64,000 nt of DNA from Providencia manganoxydans. GTDB taxonomy: Bacteria; Pseudomonadota; Gammaproteobacteria; Enterobacterales; Enterobacteriaceae. Below are positions 17,856-26,994 of this stretch, one piece after another (position 1 is the first letter of the stretch; every line of letters begins with the position of its first letter). Position numbers and translations under genes: made by a program. Under the pieces are notes generated by a model. The model was not told the DNA's origin and did not search any database. It saw nothing but the letters and a program-made list of their open reading frames with translations. The stretch lies in contig NZ_CP067099.1 of the NCBI RefSeq assembly GCF_016618195.1, positions 558,001 through 622,000 on the forward strand, written 5' to 3'.

Positions 17856-19214
17856 ATGATTGAGCTTTTAATCGGCGTCATCGTTGCGATAGGCGTTGGG
17901 CGCTATATTATCAAAGGCTACTCAGCAACGGGTGTGTTAATGACAGGGGGTATTTTACTCTTAATCATTACGGCCATAATGGGTAAAAGCATTTTACCCG
18001 AATCGGTGAAAGCAACAGGTTGGCGCGTTACCGATATTCTGGAATATATTAAATTCCTATTGATGAGCCGTGGTGGCGATCTAGGAATGATGATCATGGT
18101 GTTATGTGGGTTTGCTTCTTATATGACTCACATTGGTGCCAATGATGTGGTGGTTAAAATTGCTTCGAAACCGCTAAAAATGATCAACTCACCTTATTTG
18201 CTGATGGTTGCGGCTTATATTGTGGCGTGTTTGATGTCATTAGCGGTTTCTTCAGCAACAGGACTAGGGGTGTTGTTAATGGCGACACTATTCCCTGTGA
18301 TGGTGAATGTTGGGATCAGTCGTGGTGCTGCGGCAGCAATCTGTGCTTCTCCTGCTGCTATCATCTTAGCGCCAACATCTGGCGATGTGATTTTAGCTGC
18401 AAAAGCTGCTGAGATGCCCCTGATTGATTTTGCTTTTAAAACCACGTTACCTATCTCAATTGCAGCGATTGTTGCGATGTCTATTGCGCATTTCTTTTGG
18501 CAACGTTTCCTTGATAGAAAAGAAAACGTTAAAACAGAAATGCTTGATGTGAACGAAATCAAAACTCATGCACCAAGTTTTTATGCTATTTTACCGTTTA
18601 CCCCCATTATTGGTGTCCTGATTTTTGATGGTAAATGGGCGCCTGAGCTGCATATTGTTACGATTATTGTTGGTTGTATCATTATGGCTGCGATCATTGA
18701 ATTCATACGTAGCTTTAGTGCCAAGCATGTCTATTCGGGGCTAGATGCTTGCTATAAAGGTATGGCTGATGCTTTCGCCAGCGTGGTAATGCTATTAGTT
18801 GCTGCGGGTGTGTTTGCTCAAGGTTTAAGCACTATTGGCTTTATTAAAGGTCTGATCGATCTTGCTCAATCTTTTGGTTCAGGGGCAATTGTAATGATGA
18901 TTGCATTGGTGATTATTACGATGTTAGCCGCAATGACAACAGGTTCGGGTAATGCACCTTTCTATGCATTTGTTGAGTTGATCCCTCATTTAGCGAAACA
19001 AATGGGGGTAAACCCTGCTTATTTAGTGATCCCAATGCTGCAAGCCTCTAATTTAGGTCGCACATTATCGCCGGTGTCTGGTGTCGTGGTTGCGGTATCG
19101 GGGATGGCGAAAATTTCACCGTTTGAAGTCGTGAAGCGGACATCAATACCCGTTCTTGTCGGTTTAGTTGTGGTGATCGTTGCGACTGAAATATTGGTTC
19201 CTGTATATCTTTAA
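17856..19214 (+). CDS. dcuC: Anaerobic C4-dicarboxylate transporter DcuC
   Basis: 452-residue inner-membrane carrier of the DcuC family, normal length, with some 12 hydrophobic segments and family stretches such as SSATGLGVLLMATLFPVMV, PAAIILAPTSGDVILAAKAA and TTGSGNAPFYAFVELIPHLA. Known DcuC proteins export succinate during fermentation and can exchange fumarate. An AGGAG site precedes the ATG. It appears monocistronic; no clear FNR box was found in the 220-base leader. Confidence 0.92.
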   Translation: MIELLIGVIVAIGVGRYIIKGYSATGVLMTGGILLLIITAIMGKSILPESVKATGWRVTDILEYIKFLLMSRGGDLGMMIMVLCGFASYMTHIGANDVVVKIASKPLKMINSPYLLMVAAYIVACLMSLAVSSATGLGVLLMATLFPVMVNVGISRGAAAAICASPAAIILAPTSGDVILAAKAAEMPLIDFAFKTTLPISIAAIVAMSIAHFFWQRFLDRKENVKTEMLDVNEIKTHAPSFYAILPFTPIIGVLIFDGKWAPELHIVTIIVGCIIMAAIIEFIRSFSAKHVYSGLDACYKGMADAFASVVMLLVAAGVFAQGLSTIGFIKGLIDLAQSFGSGAIVMMIALVIITMLAAMTTGSGNAPFYAFVELIPHLAKQMGVNPAYLVIPMLQASNLGRTLSPVSGVVVAVSGMAKISPFEVVKRTSIPVLVGLVVVIVATEILVPVYL

Positions 19215-19219
19215 TTAGA

Positions 19220-19346
19220 TAGACTCGTCATACATCAAGGTGCAGTGGTGTTGATTACACTTATTTAGTCGAATTACATCGTTTACCTATGTAGTTCGAC
19301 TATCTTCGTTTGTCGCCTACCTGCATCTCGACTTATTTAGAATATC
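19220..19346. repeat. Palindromic intergenic repeat, copy 6
   Basis: AGACTCGTCATACATCAAGG at the left and CTGCATCTCGACTTATTTAG at the right. It lies directly behind dcuC and before the terminator. Confidence 0.75.
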
Positions 19347-19350
19347 ATTA

Positions 19351-19386
19351 AAAATGGCTGAGAAGGTGAACTCTCAGCCATTTTTT
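19351..19386 (+). terminator. Terminator downstream of dcuC
   Basis: AAAATGGCTGAG, a short loop and CTCAGCCATTTTTT: a 12-bp stem with a T run. The palindromic repeat between it and dcuC would be transcribed. The rest of the gap to 19623 is AT-rich and shows no supported gene. Confidence 0.85.
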
Positions 19387-19623
19387 ATTTAAATACGAAT
19401 AGTTAATAACGCTATTAATCAAAAATTTGTTAATTTTAAGTGTGGTTTGTTTAAACAAATTACGGTCTTTTATTTCACCATTAATTTCATTTCTCATTAT
19501 TAAGCGCTTTTTTGCGATCTGTGCCAAAAAGCCAGACAAAACCACAAAAATAAGCTAGGTACTTGATATCAATTGATGCAAAATCCGCACATCTTTTTTA
19601 TATGAACAATTAATGATAATTTT

Positions 19624-20862
19624 ATGAACGCGACAGACAAACCAGTTAATAAATGGACTTATAAAGATTTTACGTGGGTTTTATCCCTATTTGGTACAGC
19701 GGTTGGAGCTGGAGTACTTTTTTTACCGATTAAAGCAGGTGCTGGTGGCTTTTGGCCGTTAGTTATTCTTGCGATCATTGCAACGCCAATGATTTGGCTT
19801 GCTCATAAAGGATTGGCACGTTTTGTTTTATCCGCTAAAAACCCTCATGCAGACATTACTGACACGGTAGAAGAGCATTTTGGTAAAGTTGGCGCAAATA
19901 TCATTACGTTTGCTTATTTCTTTGCCATTTACCCAATCGTATTAATCTATGGTGTTGGTATCACGAATACCGTCGATTCATTTCTAGTGAATCAGATTGG
20001 TATGGAGCCGCTCCCGCGTTGGTTACTTTCTGGTGTGCTGATTGGTGCGATGACTGCCGGTGTGCTGTTTGGCCGTGATTTAATGCTACGTGTCACTTCA
20101 ATGATGGTTTATCCGTTGGTATTTATTTTACTTGCGCTGTCACTGTATTTGATCCCTGAGTGGAACACATCAATGTTAGAAGTCGCTCCTGATTGGAGCG
20201 CGATGCCAGTCGTAGTATGGATGGCTATCCCATTGATTGTATTCTCATTTAACCATAGCCCGATCATCAGCCAATTTACCAAAGACCAACGCTTACAGTT
20301 TGGCGATAAAGCGGTAGTTAAAACGGATATGATCACCGGGGGCGCAGCGCTAATGCTAACCGGTTTTGTCATGTTTTTCGTTTTTTCTGTCGTGTTATCT
20401 TTAAATCCTACCGAGTTAGAAGTCGCGAAAAAAGAGAACATTAGCGTGTTATCGCATATTGCCAATATCAACCCATCACCAATCCTCTCTTACTTAGGGC
20501 CAATTGTGGCGTTCGCGGCGATTGTTTCAAGTTACTTTGGTCACTTCCTAGGGGCTCATGAAGGTTTAGTTGGTTTAATTAAATCACGTTCTTCTTTTTC
20601 TATTAAGAAAATTGAAACGGCTTCAATGCTTTTTATTGTATTAACAACATGGTTAGTGACTATCAAAAACCCAAGCATTTTAGGGATGATCGAAACGATG
20701 GGAGCCCCAATGATTGCTGCCATCTTATTTATTTTGCCTGTTGTATCAATGCAAATCGTACCTGCAATGAAAAAGTATAGCACTTCAATCGCGGCTCAAA
20801 TTTTCACCTTTATTTGTGGATTGGCCTCTATTACTTCAGTGATATACGGCGCGTTACAATAA
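19624..20862 (+). CDS. sdaC: SdaC-like serine/threonine:H+ symporter (HAAAP family)
   Basis: 412-residue inner-membrane amino-acid carrier. It follows E. coli SdaC closely by remembered sequence: SLFGTAVGAGVLFLPIKAGA near residue 26, then YFFAIYPIVLIYGVGITNTV, FSFNHSPIISQF and NPSILGMIETMGAP. SdaC imports serine with protons. No serine deaminase gene is next to it here, so it may be a paralogue rather than the main SdaC. It is monocistronic, with its own terminator. Confidence 0.85.
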   Translation: MNATDKPVNKWTYKDFTWVLSLFGTAVGAGVLFLPIKAGAGGFWPLVILAIIATPMIWLAHKGLARFVLSAKNPHADITDTVEEHFGKVGANIITFAYFFAIYPIVLIYGVGITNTVDSFLVNQIGMEPLPRWLLSGVLIGAMTAGVLFGRDLMLRVTSMMVYPLVFILLALSLYLIPEWNTSMLEVAPDWSAMPVVVWMAIPLIVFSFNHSPIISQFTKDQRLQFGDKAVVKTDMITGGAALMLTGFVMFFVFSVVLSLNPTELEVAKKENISVLSHIANINPSPILSYLGPIVAFAAIVSSYFGHFLGAHEGLVGLIKSRSSFSIKKIETASMLFIVLTTWLVTIKNPSILGMIETMGAPMIAAILFILPVVSMQIVPAMKKYSTSIAAQIFTFICGLASITSVIYGALQ

Positions 20863-20888
20863 ACTATCGTTAACCGATACATTGATAG

Positions 20889-20927
20889 AAAAAGCTCACT
20901 TTAGTTTTATGGTGAGCTTTTTTTTAT
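20889..20927 (+). terminator. Terminator of the sdaC-like gene
   Basis: AAAAAGCTCAC, loop, then GTGAGCTTTTTTTT. It is followed at once by a second hairpin (20930-20956; TTTAACGTTAT / ATAACGTTAAA, five-base loop) that could be an operator or a back-up terminator. Confidence 0.85.
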
Positions 20928-21158
20928 GGTTTAACGTTATAAGAAATAACGTTAAAAATAGTGAATAACCTCGTGTTCATGCCGTGTGATGGCTGATCAC
21001 TAAGATATTAACCTGTATGAAATAATTTCAAGTGATGATGGGTTGTCTGCTGAAAAGTGTTAGGTAATATCTATTTATATAACAAAATAGTCGTTAATCA
21101 TGGAGTCCCATAAAGTGGGAATTGCGATAAATTAGCGGCAGTATAATAAGGATAACAA

Positions 21159-22433
21159 ATGAAGTTAGAAACATTATCGATTCACGCAGGCTACTCACCC
21201 GATCCAACCACAAAAGCAGTGGCAGTCCCTATTTATCAAACAACGTCTTATGCATTTGATGACACCCAACATGGCGCTGATTTATTTGATTTGAAAGTTG
21301 CTGGCAATATTTACTCTCGGATCATGAACCCAACTAACGATGTTTTAGAACAACGCGTTGCAGCTTTAGAAGGGGGAGTTGCAGGGCTCGCCGTGGCATC
21401 TGGTATGGCGGCGATCACTTATGCAATTCAAACCATTGCTCAGGCAGGGGATAACATTGTTTCGGTCGCTAAATTATATGGCGGAACCTATAACTTGATG
21501 GCGCACGCATTGCCTCGTTTTGGTATTGAAACACGTTTTGCTGAGCATGATGATCTGGCCGCGCTAGAAGCATTAATTGATGATAAAACCAAAGCGGTTT
21601 TTTGTGAATCTATCACTAACCCAGCAGGTTTCATTGTTGATATCGCGGCATTAGCTGAAATAGCGCATCGTCATGGTGTCCCTTTAATTGTCGATAATAC
21701 AGTTGCAACACCTTATCTGTGCCGCCCATTTGAGCATGGTGCAGATATTGTAGTGCACTCATTAACAAAGTATATAGGCGGTCATGGTACATCAATTGGC
21801 GGTATGGTTGTGGATTCTGGAAAATTTCCTTGGACGGAACATGCAGAGCGTTTCTCATTGCTAATTGAACCTGATATCGCTTACCACGGTGTCAGTTATA
21901 CAGAACATTTTGGGGCAGCAGCCTTTATTGCACGCTGTCGTGTTGCTCCATTACGCGGTACTGGTGCAGCATTATCACCCTTTAACGCGTTCTTGATCTT
22001 ACAAGGGCTTGAAACGCTTGCTTTGCGCATGGAACGTCATACTGAAAATGCCCAAAAAGTAGCTCAGTATTTGGAAAAACACCCTCAGGTTGCTTGGGTT
22101 AAATATGCAGGGCTACCAAGTCATCCTGAACATGCACTAGCGCAGAAATATATGCAGGGTAAACCTGCGGGGATCATGTCATTCGGTATTAAAGGCGGGC
22201 AAGAAGCAGGTGCTCGTTTTATTGATGGGCTAAAACTGATTGTAAGATTAGTGAATATTGGTGATGCAAAGTCACTTGCATGTCACCCAGCTTCAACCAC
22301 GCATCGACAGCTCAATGATGAGGAGCTCGCGAAGGCGGGGGTTTCTCGTGATATGATCCGTCTTTCGATAGGCATTGAACATATCGATGATATTTTGGCA
22401 GATTTAGAGCAAGCTTTAAGCGCAGCGAAATAA
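21159..22433 (+). CDS. metY: O-acetylhomoserine sulfhydrylase (MetY-type PLP enzyme)
   Basis: 424 residues. Cys/Met-metabolism PLP enzyme that makes homocysteine from O-acetylhomoserine and sulfide. The PLP lysine is Lys204 in HSLTKYIGGHGT; SRIMNPTNDVLEQRVAALEG and SGMAAITYAIQT are typical of MetY. The length (about 425) fits MetY rather than MetB/MetC (about 385). AAGGA precedes the ATG. No MetJ box was seen upstream. Methionine gamma-lyase is the main alternative. Confidence 0.85.
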   Translation: MKLETLSIHAGYSPDPTTKAVAVPIYQTTSYAFDDTQHGADLFDLKVAGNIYSRIMNPTNDVLEQRVAALEGGVAGLAVASGMAAITYAIQTIAQAGDNIVSVAKLYGGTYNLMAHALPRFGIETRFAEHDDLAALEALIDDKTKAVFCESITNPAGFIVDIAALAEIAHRHGVPLIVDNTVATPYLCRPFEHGADIVVHSLTKYIGGHGTSIGGMVVDSGKFPWTEHAERFSLLIEPDIAYHGVSYTEHFGAAAFIARCRVAPLRGTGAALSPFNAFLILQGLETLALRMERHTENAQKVAQYLEKHPQVAWVKYAGLPSHPEHALAQKYMQGKPAGIMSFGIKGGQEAGARFIDGLKLIVRLVNIGDAKSLACHPASTTHRQLNDEELAKAGVSRDMIRLSIGIEHIDDILADLEQALSAAK

Positions 22434-22445
22434 TATTTTTAATAC

Positions 22446-22487
22446 TGGCAGCTATTGGGAAATTTTCATGCTCAATAGCTGCTTTTT
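22446..22487 (+). terminator. Terminator of metY
   Basis: GCAGCTATTG and CAATAGCTGC form a perfect 10-bp stem followed by TTTTTATT. Confidence 0.85.
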
Positions 22488-22864
22488 ATTAGAAATTTTA
22501 ATATAACCCAGCTGACTATTCGTTTGGTGAATTTACAAAAGAGAAATGATTGATAATCATATTTTGATTGGTTGATCTATTTTATTTTAAACGTTGAACT
22601 ATTCTCTTAGGCTCCAGTCTTAAATTAGCGAGAGCAGTAGAGCCTTGCTAACTCTCTATTTTATCTTTATTTATTGATTGTTTAAGAATCATAATTTAAT
22701 TATTTCTTTGTTTATGTGAGGTTTACTCGCACTATTGATAATAGTGAGTTAAGCCATATTAATGCTAAATGGTTATCGCGTGACATGTCACGCTTTTACT
22801 CGAAAATCGTATTTAGGCCTATATCTAATTATTAAATATTTATTACAAGAATGGTTGAGAAAAA
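22488..22864. other. arnT leader region with palindromes
   Basis: No gene. Two symmetric elements stand out: CACTATT-GAT-AATAGTG near 22730 and the perfect 16-bp palindrome GCGTGACATGTCACGC at 22778-22793, about 70 bases before arnT. The latter is followed by TTTT and could be an operator or a hairpin in the leader. No clear PmrA or PhoP box was recognised. Confidence 0.5.
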
Positions 22865-24514
22865 ATGAATATGGCAAATAATAAAATTGCCTACCTTAAG
22901 TGGTGCCTGTTATTTGGGTTTGTATTACTAACTTATTTTATTCCCCTCAATGGACGGCTTCTCTGGCAACCAGATGAGCTACGCTATGCAGAAATCAGTC
23001 GTGAGTTGATTTTAAGCTACAATTGGAGTGTACCTGAGCTTCTTGATATTCGTTATTTTGAAAAACCTATTTTTGGCTATTGGGTAAATGCATTTTTCCA
23101 AATGCTGTTTGGTGAAAATAATGTCTCAGTGAGACTTGGGGTGGTGTTTAGTACCCTCACCAGTGGGGTGTTTGTCTACCTATCGGCAAAGATGGCTTGG
23201 AAAAAAGCCGATCTTGCCTTTAATGCTGTTTTAATTTACCTCTCTATGCTGATGGTACTAACCATTGGTACTTACAATGTGCTTGACCCAATATTGACGG
23301 CATTTATTACTATGTCGATTTTCTTTTATCAATGGGGGCTGACCACACGAGTTTTTTCGCAAAAACTACTGGCCTTTATTCTGTTAGGAGTGGCTGGTGG
23401 ACTCGGTTTAATGACTAAAGGTTTCTTAGTATTAGTCATCCCTAGCTTAGTGATCTTGGTGAGTTCAATTTACTACAAGCAATTTAAAGAGATTTTCTTT
23501 TTTTCTTTTGTCTCTCTTTTCACTATGTTTGTGGTTTGTCTGCCGTGGGCGCTTGTGATTGCAGGTCGCGAGCCTGATTATTGGAATTATTTTTTCTGGG
23601 TGGAACATGTTCAACGCTTTATGTCGGATAATGCGCAAAACCGTTCACCTTTCTGGTTTTATATTCCTATACTGATTGCGGCTGTACTACCATGGTTAGG
23701 TTATCTAGTCGCTTCATTGATTAATAGTATTAAAGAAAAAGGTCTGCATATCTATTTCTTGATGTGGTTTATCATCCCTTTTCTCTTTTTCAGTATTACA
23801 AAAGGTAAGCTATTAACTTATATCTTGCCATGTCTTGCGCCGTTAGCCGTTTTAATGGCAGCCTATATCGATAAAATTCTACAACAAAAACGAGTTGCGG
23901 CGATCCACTTCAATGCGATAATTAATATCATTATTGGTTTAGTTGTCACCATAGCACTGTTTTTTGCACCTCATTTTTCTCAATTAAATGTGTATGCAGT
24001 AGATGAAGAGAATAAAAGATTGCTTGCTGCTGGCGCATTTTTGTTTTGGGGCGTGATTGGTATTGTTTCCTATCGCCGTCGTTTTTGGTCAGTGGCAGCC
24101 GCTTGTACTTTGGCTGTGAGTCTTGTCGTGGGTCATGTGCTTCCTGCTAAGGTAGAAAGTAATAACACCCCACAAAAATTGATTGAAAAGTATCGTCCCC
24201 AGCTGTCCGATAAAACTTATTTGCTGACCAACAATGTAGGGCTAGGAACAGCACTTGCTTGGGTGTTAAAGCGTAGCGATATTACGATGCTGCACCAAAC
24301 GGGCGAGTTAGCTTATGGAATAAAATACCCTGATGCGGCAAATCGTTTCTATCGTTTAGATCAGTTACCAACGTTGCTAGAACAGCATAATTATCAAGAT
24401 GTCGCCGTGGTTGTTGAAGGCTCTCAAGATAATATTTTGTCTGCTTTACCCGGAAACCCTACGATTATTCATGAAGGTAATTTAGTGTTTGCCCTTTATG
24501 AAGGCCGTAAATAG
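22865..24514 (+). CDS. arnT: Lipid A 4-amino-4-deoxy-L-arabinosyltransferase ArnT
   Basis: 549-residue GT83 glycosyltransferase of the inner membrane that moves L-Ara4N from undecaprenyl phosphate onto lipid A on the periplasmic side, giving polymyxin resistance. Residues 35-48 (QPDELRYAEISREL) are the conserved acidic first loop; FEKPIFGYW, MTKGFLVLVIPS and ITKGKLLTYILPC are family motifs. About 12 membrane segments plus a C-terminal periplasmic domain. It stands alone, apart from any arnBCADEF genes, so it may be an extra copy. Confidence 0.92.
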   Translation: MNMANNKIAYLKWCLLFGFVLLTYFIPLNGRLLWQPDELRYAEISRELILSYNWSVPELLDIRYFEKPIFGYWVNAFFQMLFGENNVSVRLGVVFSTLTSGVFVYLSAKMAWKKADLAFNAVLIYLSMLMVLTIGTYNVLDPILTAFITMSIFFYQWGLTTRVFSQKLLAFILLGVAGGLGLMTKGFLVLVIPSLVILVSSIYYKQFKEIFFFSFVSLFTMFVVCLPWALVIAGREPDYWNYFFWVEHVQRFMSDNAQNRSPFWFYIPILIAAVLPWLGYLVASLINSIKEKGLHIYFLMWFIIPFLFFSITKGKLLTYILPCLAPLAVLMAAYIDKILQQKRVAAIHFNAIINIIIGLVVTIALFFAPHFSQLNVYAVDEENKRLLAAGAFLFWGVIGIVSYRRRFWSVAAACTLAVSLVVGHVLPAKVESNNTPQKLIEKYRPQLSDKTYLLTNNVGLGTALAWVLKRSDITMLHQTGELAYGIKYPDAANRFYRLDQLPTLLEQHNYQDVAVVVEGSQDNILSALPGNPTIIHEGNLVFALYEGRK

Positions 24515-25121
24515 CTTAATCGGCTGGGAGTGATAGGGAATTGCTCATCGATATTGAGTATCCACATCATGTTGAATGAATGTGTTACCATTGATGAGCA
24601 ATTTCTCGCAAGCATTTTTTCTAGCTTTATTCGCAAAGCTTTTTACAGTAACAGGATAGCCATAAATCCTATTCTCGGATGGTATAGAGTAAGATTTTGT
24701 GGTGATTTTTGATCGTCTAAATTGAATTTTCTATAAACAACGTTGCTTTCATTTTTCTATTCCGTTGGTTTTCTAACCTCATATTAAATATAAAGTTATA
24801 AGCCTAATATTATTTCAATAGTATTTTATTTGATTTAGGGACAATGATTTAAGCAAAAATCATGACATTTGATCATTAAATGTCAGTCTTATTTTGTGGA
24901 TTTTATTCGTGGCGACAAAATATGAATACATCGCTAATTTTTTAAATTAAATTTTTTATATCACATTAATATTTAGCCAAATTTGGCTATGATATAGGCC
25001 GCAATTTAGTATGAAATTGCAACCATACAATACTCTGGGCAAGCACAGTGTATTTAAACTTATCAGCAATGAGAGAACCATCTTATGCTAAATATATTTA
25101 ATTTAATAATAAAAGGAATAA
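24515..25121. other. Long AT-rich gap between arnT and the RES gene
   Basis: No supported gene. It contains an inverted repeat directly after arnT (AATTGCTCATCGAT at 24539-24552 against ATTGATGAGCAATT at 24590-24603), a hairpin GACATTT / AAATGTC near 24866-24886, a perfect 16-bp palindrome TAGCCAAATTTGGCTA at 24974-24989, and a small hairpin near 25030-25054. The last two lie in the RES promoter region and may be its control sites. Confidence 0.5.
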
Positions 25122-25820
25122 TTGATTCTGACATCAAAATTAGGGGGAAACCGCCAGAAGCAACAAAATAAAACCGCCAATAAATCTAAGAGTGCTAGCT
25201 CGCAAAAGTCTGATTCAGCAGTGGTTGCTAAAATTAAGCAAATTGCTCCTGAGACGCTGAAAGAATGTAGTCATACATTACCAGCTGATTCAGATTATTA
25301 CCGACTTCAATCTGAGAGTCATGGTGGTAGTAATGTCTTTTTTAACCAAGCTGGTTCTGATTGTCGTTTTAATTTGGTTGATGGAAAAACTGGGGCTATG
25401 TACCTAGCAACATCCCCTGAAACAGCGATGAAAGAAGTTTTTCAAAATAAGAGCCTAATTGAATCTGATCTTGATGGTTATTATATGGGGATTGTAACAA
25501 CAGAAAGAGATCTGACTATATTACGGAGCTCTGATTTGATACGTAAAATAAGTCTAACTCTTCATGACCTGACAACATCTGTACGACAAGATATCCAATA
25601 TCTCGCTCGTGTCGTACATCATGCGGGCTTTGATGGAATGGAATATCCATCGAATGTAACCACTGAGCCATGTTTTGTTTTATGGCACGGTGATCCTTCA
25701 GGCAAAGGGATAGTGAAAATATCTCAACAATCTAAGTTTACTGATTGGGACTTCAGTAATGGTAAAGAAGTAGCGGACATCCTTGTTTTTGAGTTAGGTG
25801 TATCGGTTGAAGAAGATTAA
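25122..25820 (+). CDS. RES-domain protein, probable NAD+-degrading toxin
   Basis: 232 residues from a TTG start, chosen because AAGGA lies eight bases upstream and no in-frame ATG exists nearby. Residues 1-33 are a Lys/Ser/Gln-rich extension; the RES fold follows. Candidate key residues are Arg61 (YYRLQSE), Tyr94 (AMYLATSPETAMKEVF) and Glu105. RES toxins such as those of RES-Xre modules destroy NAD+ by phosphorolysis. The likely partner antitoxin is encoded on the opposite strand, tail to tail, with 12 bases between the coding ends; co-directional pairs are usual. Activity is inferred from family only. Confidence 0.75.
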   Translation: MILTSKLGGNRQKQQNKTANKSKSASSQKSDSAVVAKIKQIAPETLKECSHTLPADSDYYRLQSESHGGSNVFFNQAGSDCRFNLVDGKTGAMYLATSPETAMKEVFQNKSLIESDLDGYYMGIVTTERDLTILRSSDLIRKISLTLHDLTTSVRQDIQYLARVVHHAGFDGMEYPSNVTTEPCFVLWHGDPSGKGIVKISQQSKFTDWDFSNGKEVADILVFELGVSVEED

Positions 25821-25832
25821 TTTTAAGGTGTA

Positions 25833-25982
25833 CTAGGCTGGATCTTGAGATCCATGTAATCTCGCTAGGCGATAAAGCTCTTCCATGACTTCTGAGTTTG
25901 GATTTGTTTTTAGCACATCAATGACAGTATAACTTTCTTTAGTTGGCTTAAAGCCATTGAGCTCTACATGCCTTTTTTCCAT
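25833..25982 (-). pseudogene. Displaced C-terminal part of the RES-partner antitoxin
   Basis: A 49-residue frame beginning MEKRHVELNGFKPTKESY and ending RLARLHGSQDPA. Its pattern (G-x-x-P, a leucine stretch, then V-x-E-x-L-x-R-L-A-R-x-x-G) is what is expected at the end of Xre/ParS-type antitoxins, exactly where the preceding gene stops. It is offset by -1 relative to that gene, across the run GGAAAAAAGG. It may be fused by frameshifting, lost by mutation, or started separately at the ATG at 25982. Confidence 0.55.
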
Positions 25983-26530
25983 AAAAAAGAGTACTGCATC
26001 CGGTCACTAAATGTATTAATCAGTTTGAGTAACTCAGGAAGCCCTTTAAGCACACCTTTATTGGAAATGTGCTCTTCATCTGTAAATTGAAAAATTGGGT
26101 AAACGAACTCATTATCAAGCTTAATTGCGAATAAATTCCCTTGCTCTTTCCAATTCCTAACAATCGTTTTTGTGATACCTAATGATTCAGCTGTTTCTGC
26201 TGAACTTAAGTAGCCACCATCTTGATTGAGTCTAGCTAAAAACATCGATTTACTTTTGGCTCGTCTTAATAGACGTTGTTTCTCTTTGGATGGTGAATTT
26301 TCGTATTTATGACGGATCAGCTCAATGATTGCATCTATAGCGTAATCATCATCAGTTTGTGACAGATTATTATTTTTTAAAACAACTTCACTGGTACTAG
26401 CAACATCCAGCATATCATTAAAAATGTTTTTTAACCGGGTGACTTTCGACCCTTCATTATTGATTGAAAGCTTTAGATGCTTATCGGAGGAGCGAGTAGC
26501 AATCTTTTCTTTCTTAATTGCAGTAGTCAT
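25964..26530 (-). CDS. Probable antitoxin of the RES toxin (Xre/ParS-like), frame broken near the C-terminus
   Basis: 188 residues. A basic N-terminal part is followed at about residues 107-127 by a helix-turn-helix (YLSSAETAESLGITKTIVRN), then NLFAIKLDNEFVYPIFQF, LPELLKLINTFSDRMQYSFL. This order (HTH, then a toxin-binding domain with D-x-x-x-x-x-x-FL) is that of antitoxins paired with RES toxins. It ends abruptly at WKKGM, and the missing tail is found in the -1 frame immediately after. A perfect AGGAGG precedes the ATG, and a palindromic promoter suggests autoregulation. Confidence 0.65.
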   Translation of the reverse strand: MTTAIKKEKIATRSSDKHLKLSINNEGSKVTRLKNIFNDMLDVASTSEVVLKNNNLSQTDDDYAIDAIIELIRHKYENSPSKEKQRLLRRAKSKSMFLARLNQDGGYLSSAETAESLGITKTIVRNWKEQGNLFAIKLDNEFVYPIFQFTDEEHISNKGVLKGLPELLKLINTFSDRMQYSFLWKKGM

Positions 26531-26534
26531 AAAA

Positions 26535-26580
26535 CCTCCTTTTCGATTTTCATACTATTATAATATAGTAAATCGAAAAG
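26535..26580 (-). promoter_or_regulatory. Palindromic promoter/operator of the antitoxin gene
   Basis: Perfect 11-bp arms CTTTTCGATTT (26539-26549) and AAATCGAAAAG (26570-26580) flank a core containing ACTAT / ATAGT and, on the minus strand, a TATAAT -10 box (26557-26562). Ribosome site AGGAGG is at 26535-26540. A DNA-binding antitoxin sitting here would block its own promoter. Confidence 0.7.
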
Positions 26581-26994
26581 TTGTTCAGGTTTTCCTCAGC
26601 TGAATTTTTGTAGGGCTGTATCTAAGTTTCTACTTTGTATGTTCGAATTGTTGGGTTTTGTAGACATGCTTACTTATGGAATCTGAAGCTCAATCATACT
26701 TAGTGCTTGTTTTCGTGTAATTGAGGCTTCAGACTTGACTGATCAGTTTTAATCATCGAGTGCTTTGTCGGCTAAAATAGTGCTTACCATACTGGTTGAT
26801 TAAAACGGCTATTTTGGCGAGTTATTTCCTCATTTTATATGATTGAGGTACGCTACTCTCCGCTTCAGGTTTGACTATGCTATCGGTAACGCCATGGTAA
26901 ATCATTAGCATCGCGAAGCTATTGTTCATGTTACTGATAGGGACATCATTAGTGGATCGGTTATTTTTTGAATGACGATCTGTTATGCGATGAT
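26581..26994. other. Intergenic region between the antitoxin gene and the efflux operon
   Basis: No firmly supported gene. A 58-codon frame on the minus strand (26822-26998) starts with an ATG that overlaps the mexI-like stop (ATGA); its product is not recognised. No terminator with a clear T run was seen behind the operon. Confidence 0.4.

Noticed and set aside
19348..19545. 65-residue minus-strand frame behind dcuC
   Set aside because: It begins in AT-rich DNA without a ribosome site and reads through the dcuC terminator.
24530..24712. 60-residue frame after arnT
   Set aside because: It overlaps a long inverted repeat and has no ribosome site or recognisable features.
25085..25171. 28-codon frame from an ATG before the RES gene as a leader peptide or as the true start with a frameshift
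   Set aside because: It is out of frame with the RES protein, has only a poor ribosome site and no clear composition bias; the TTG with AAGGA is more convincing.
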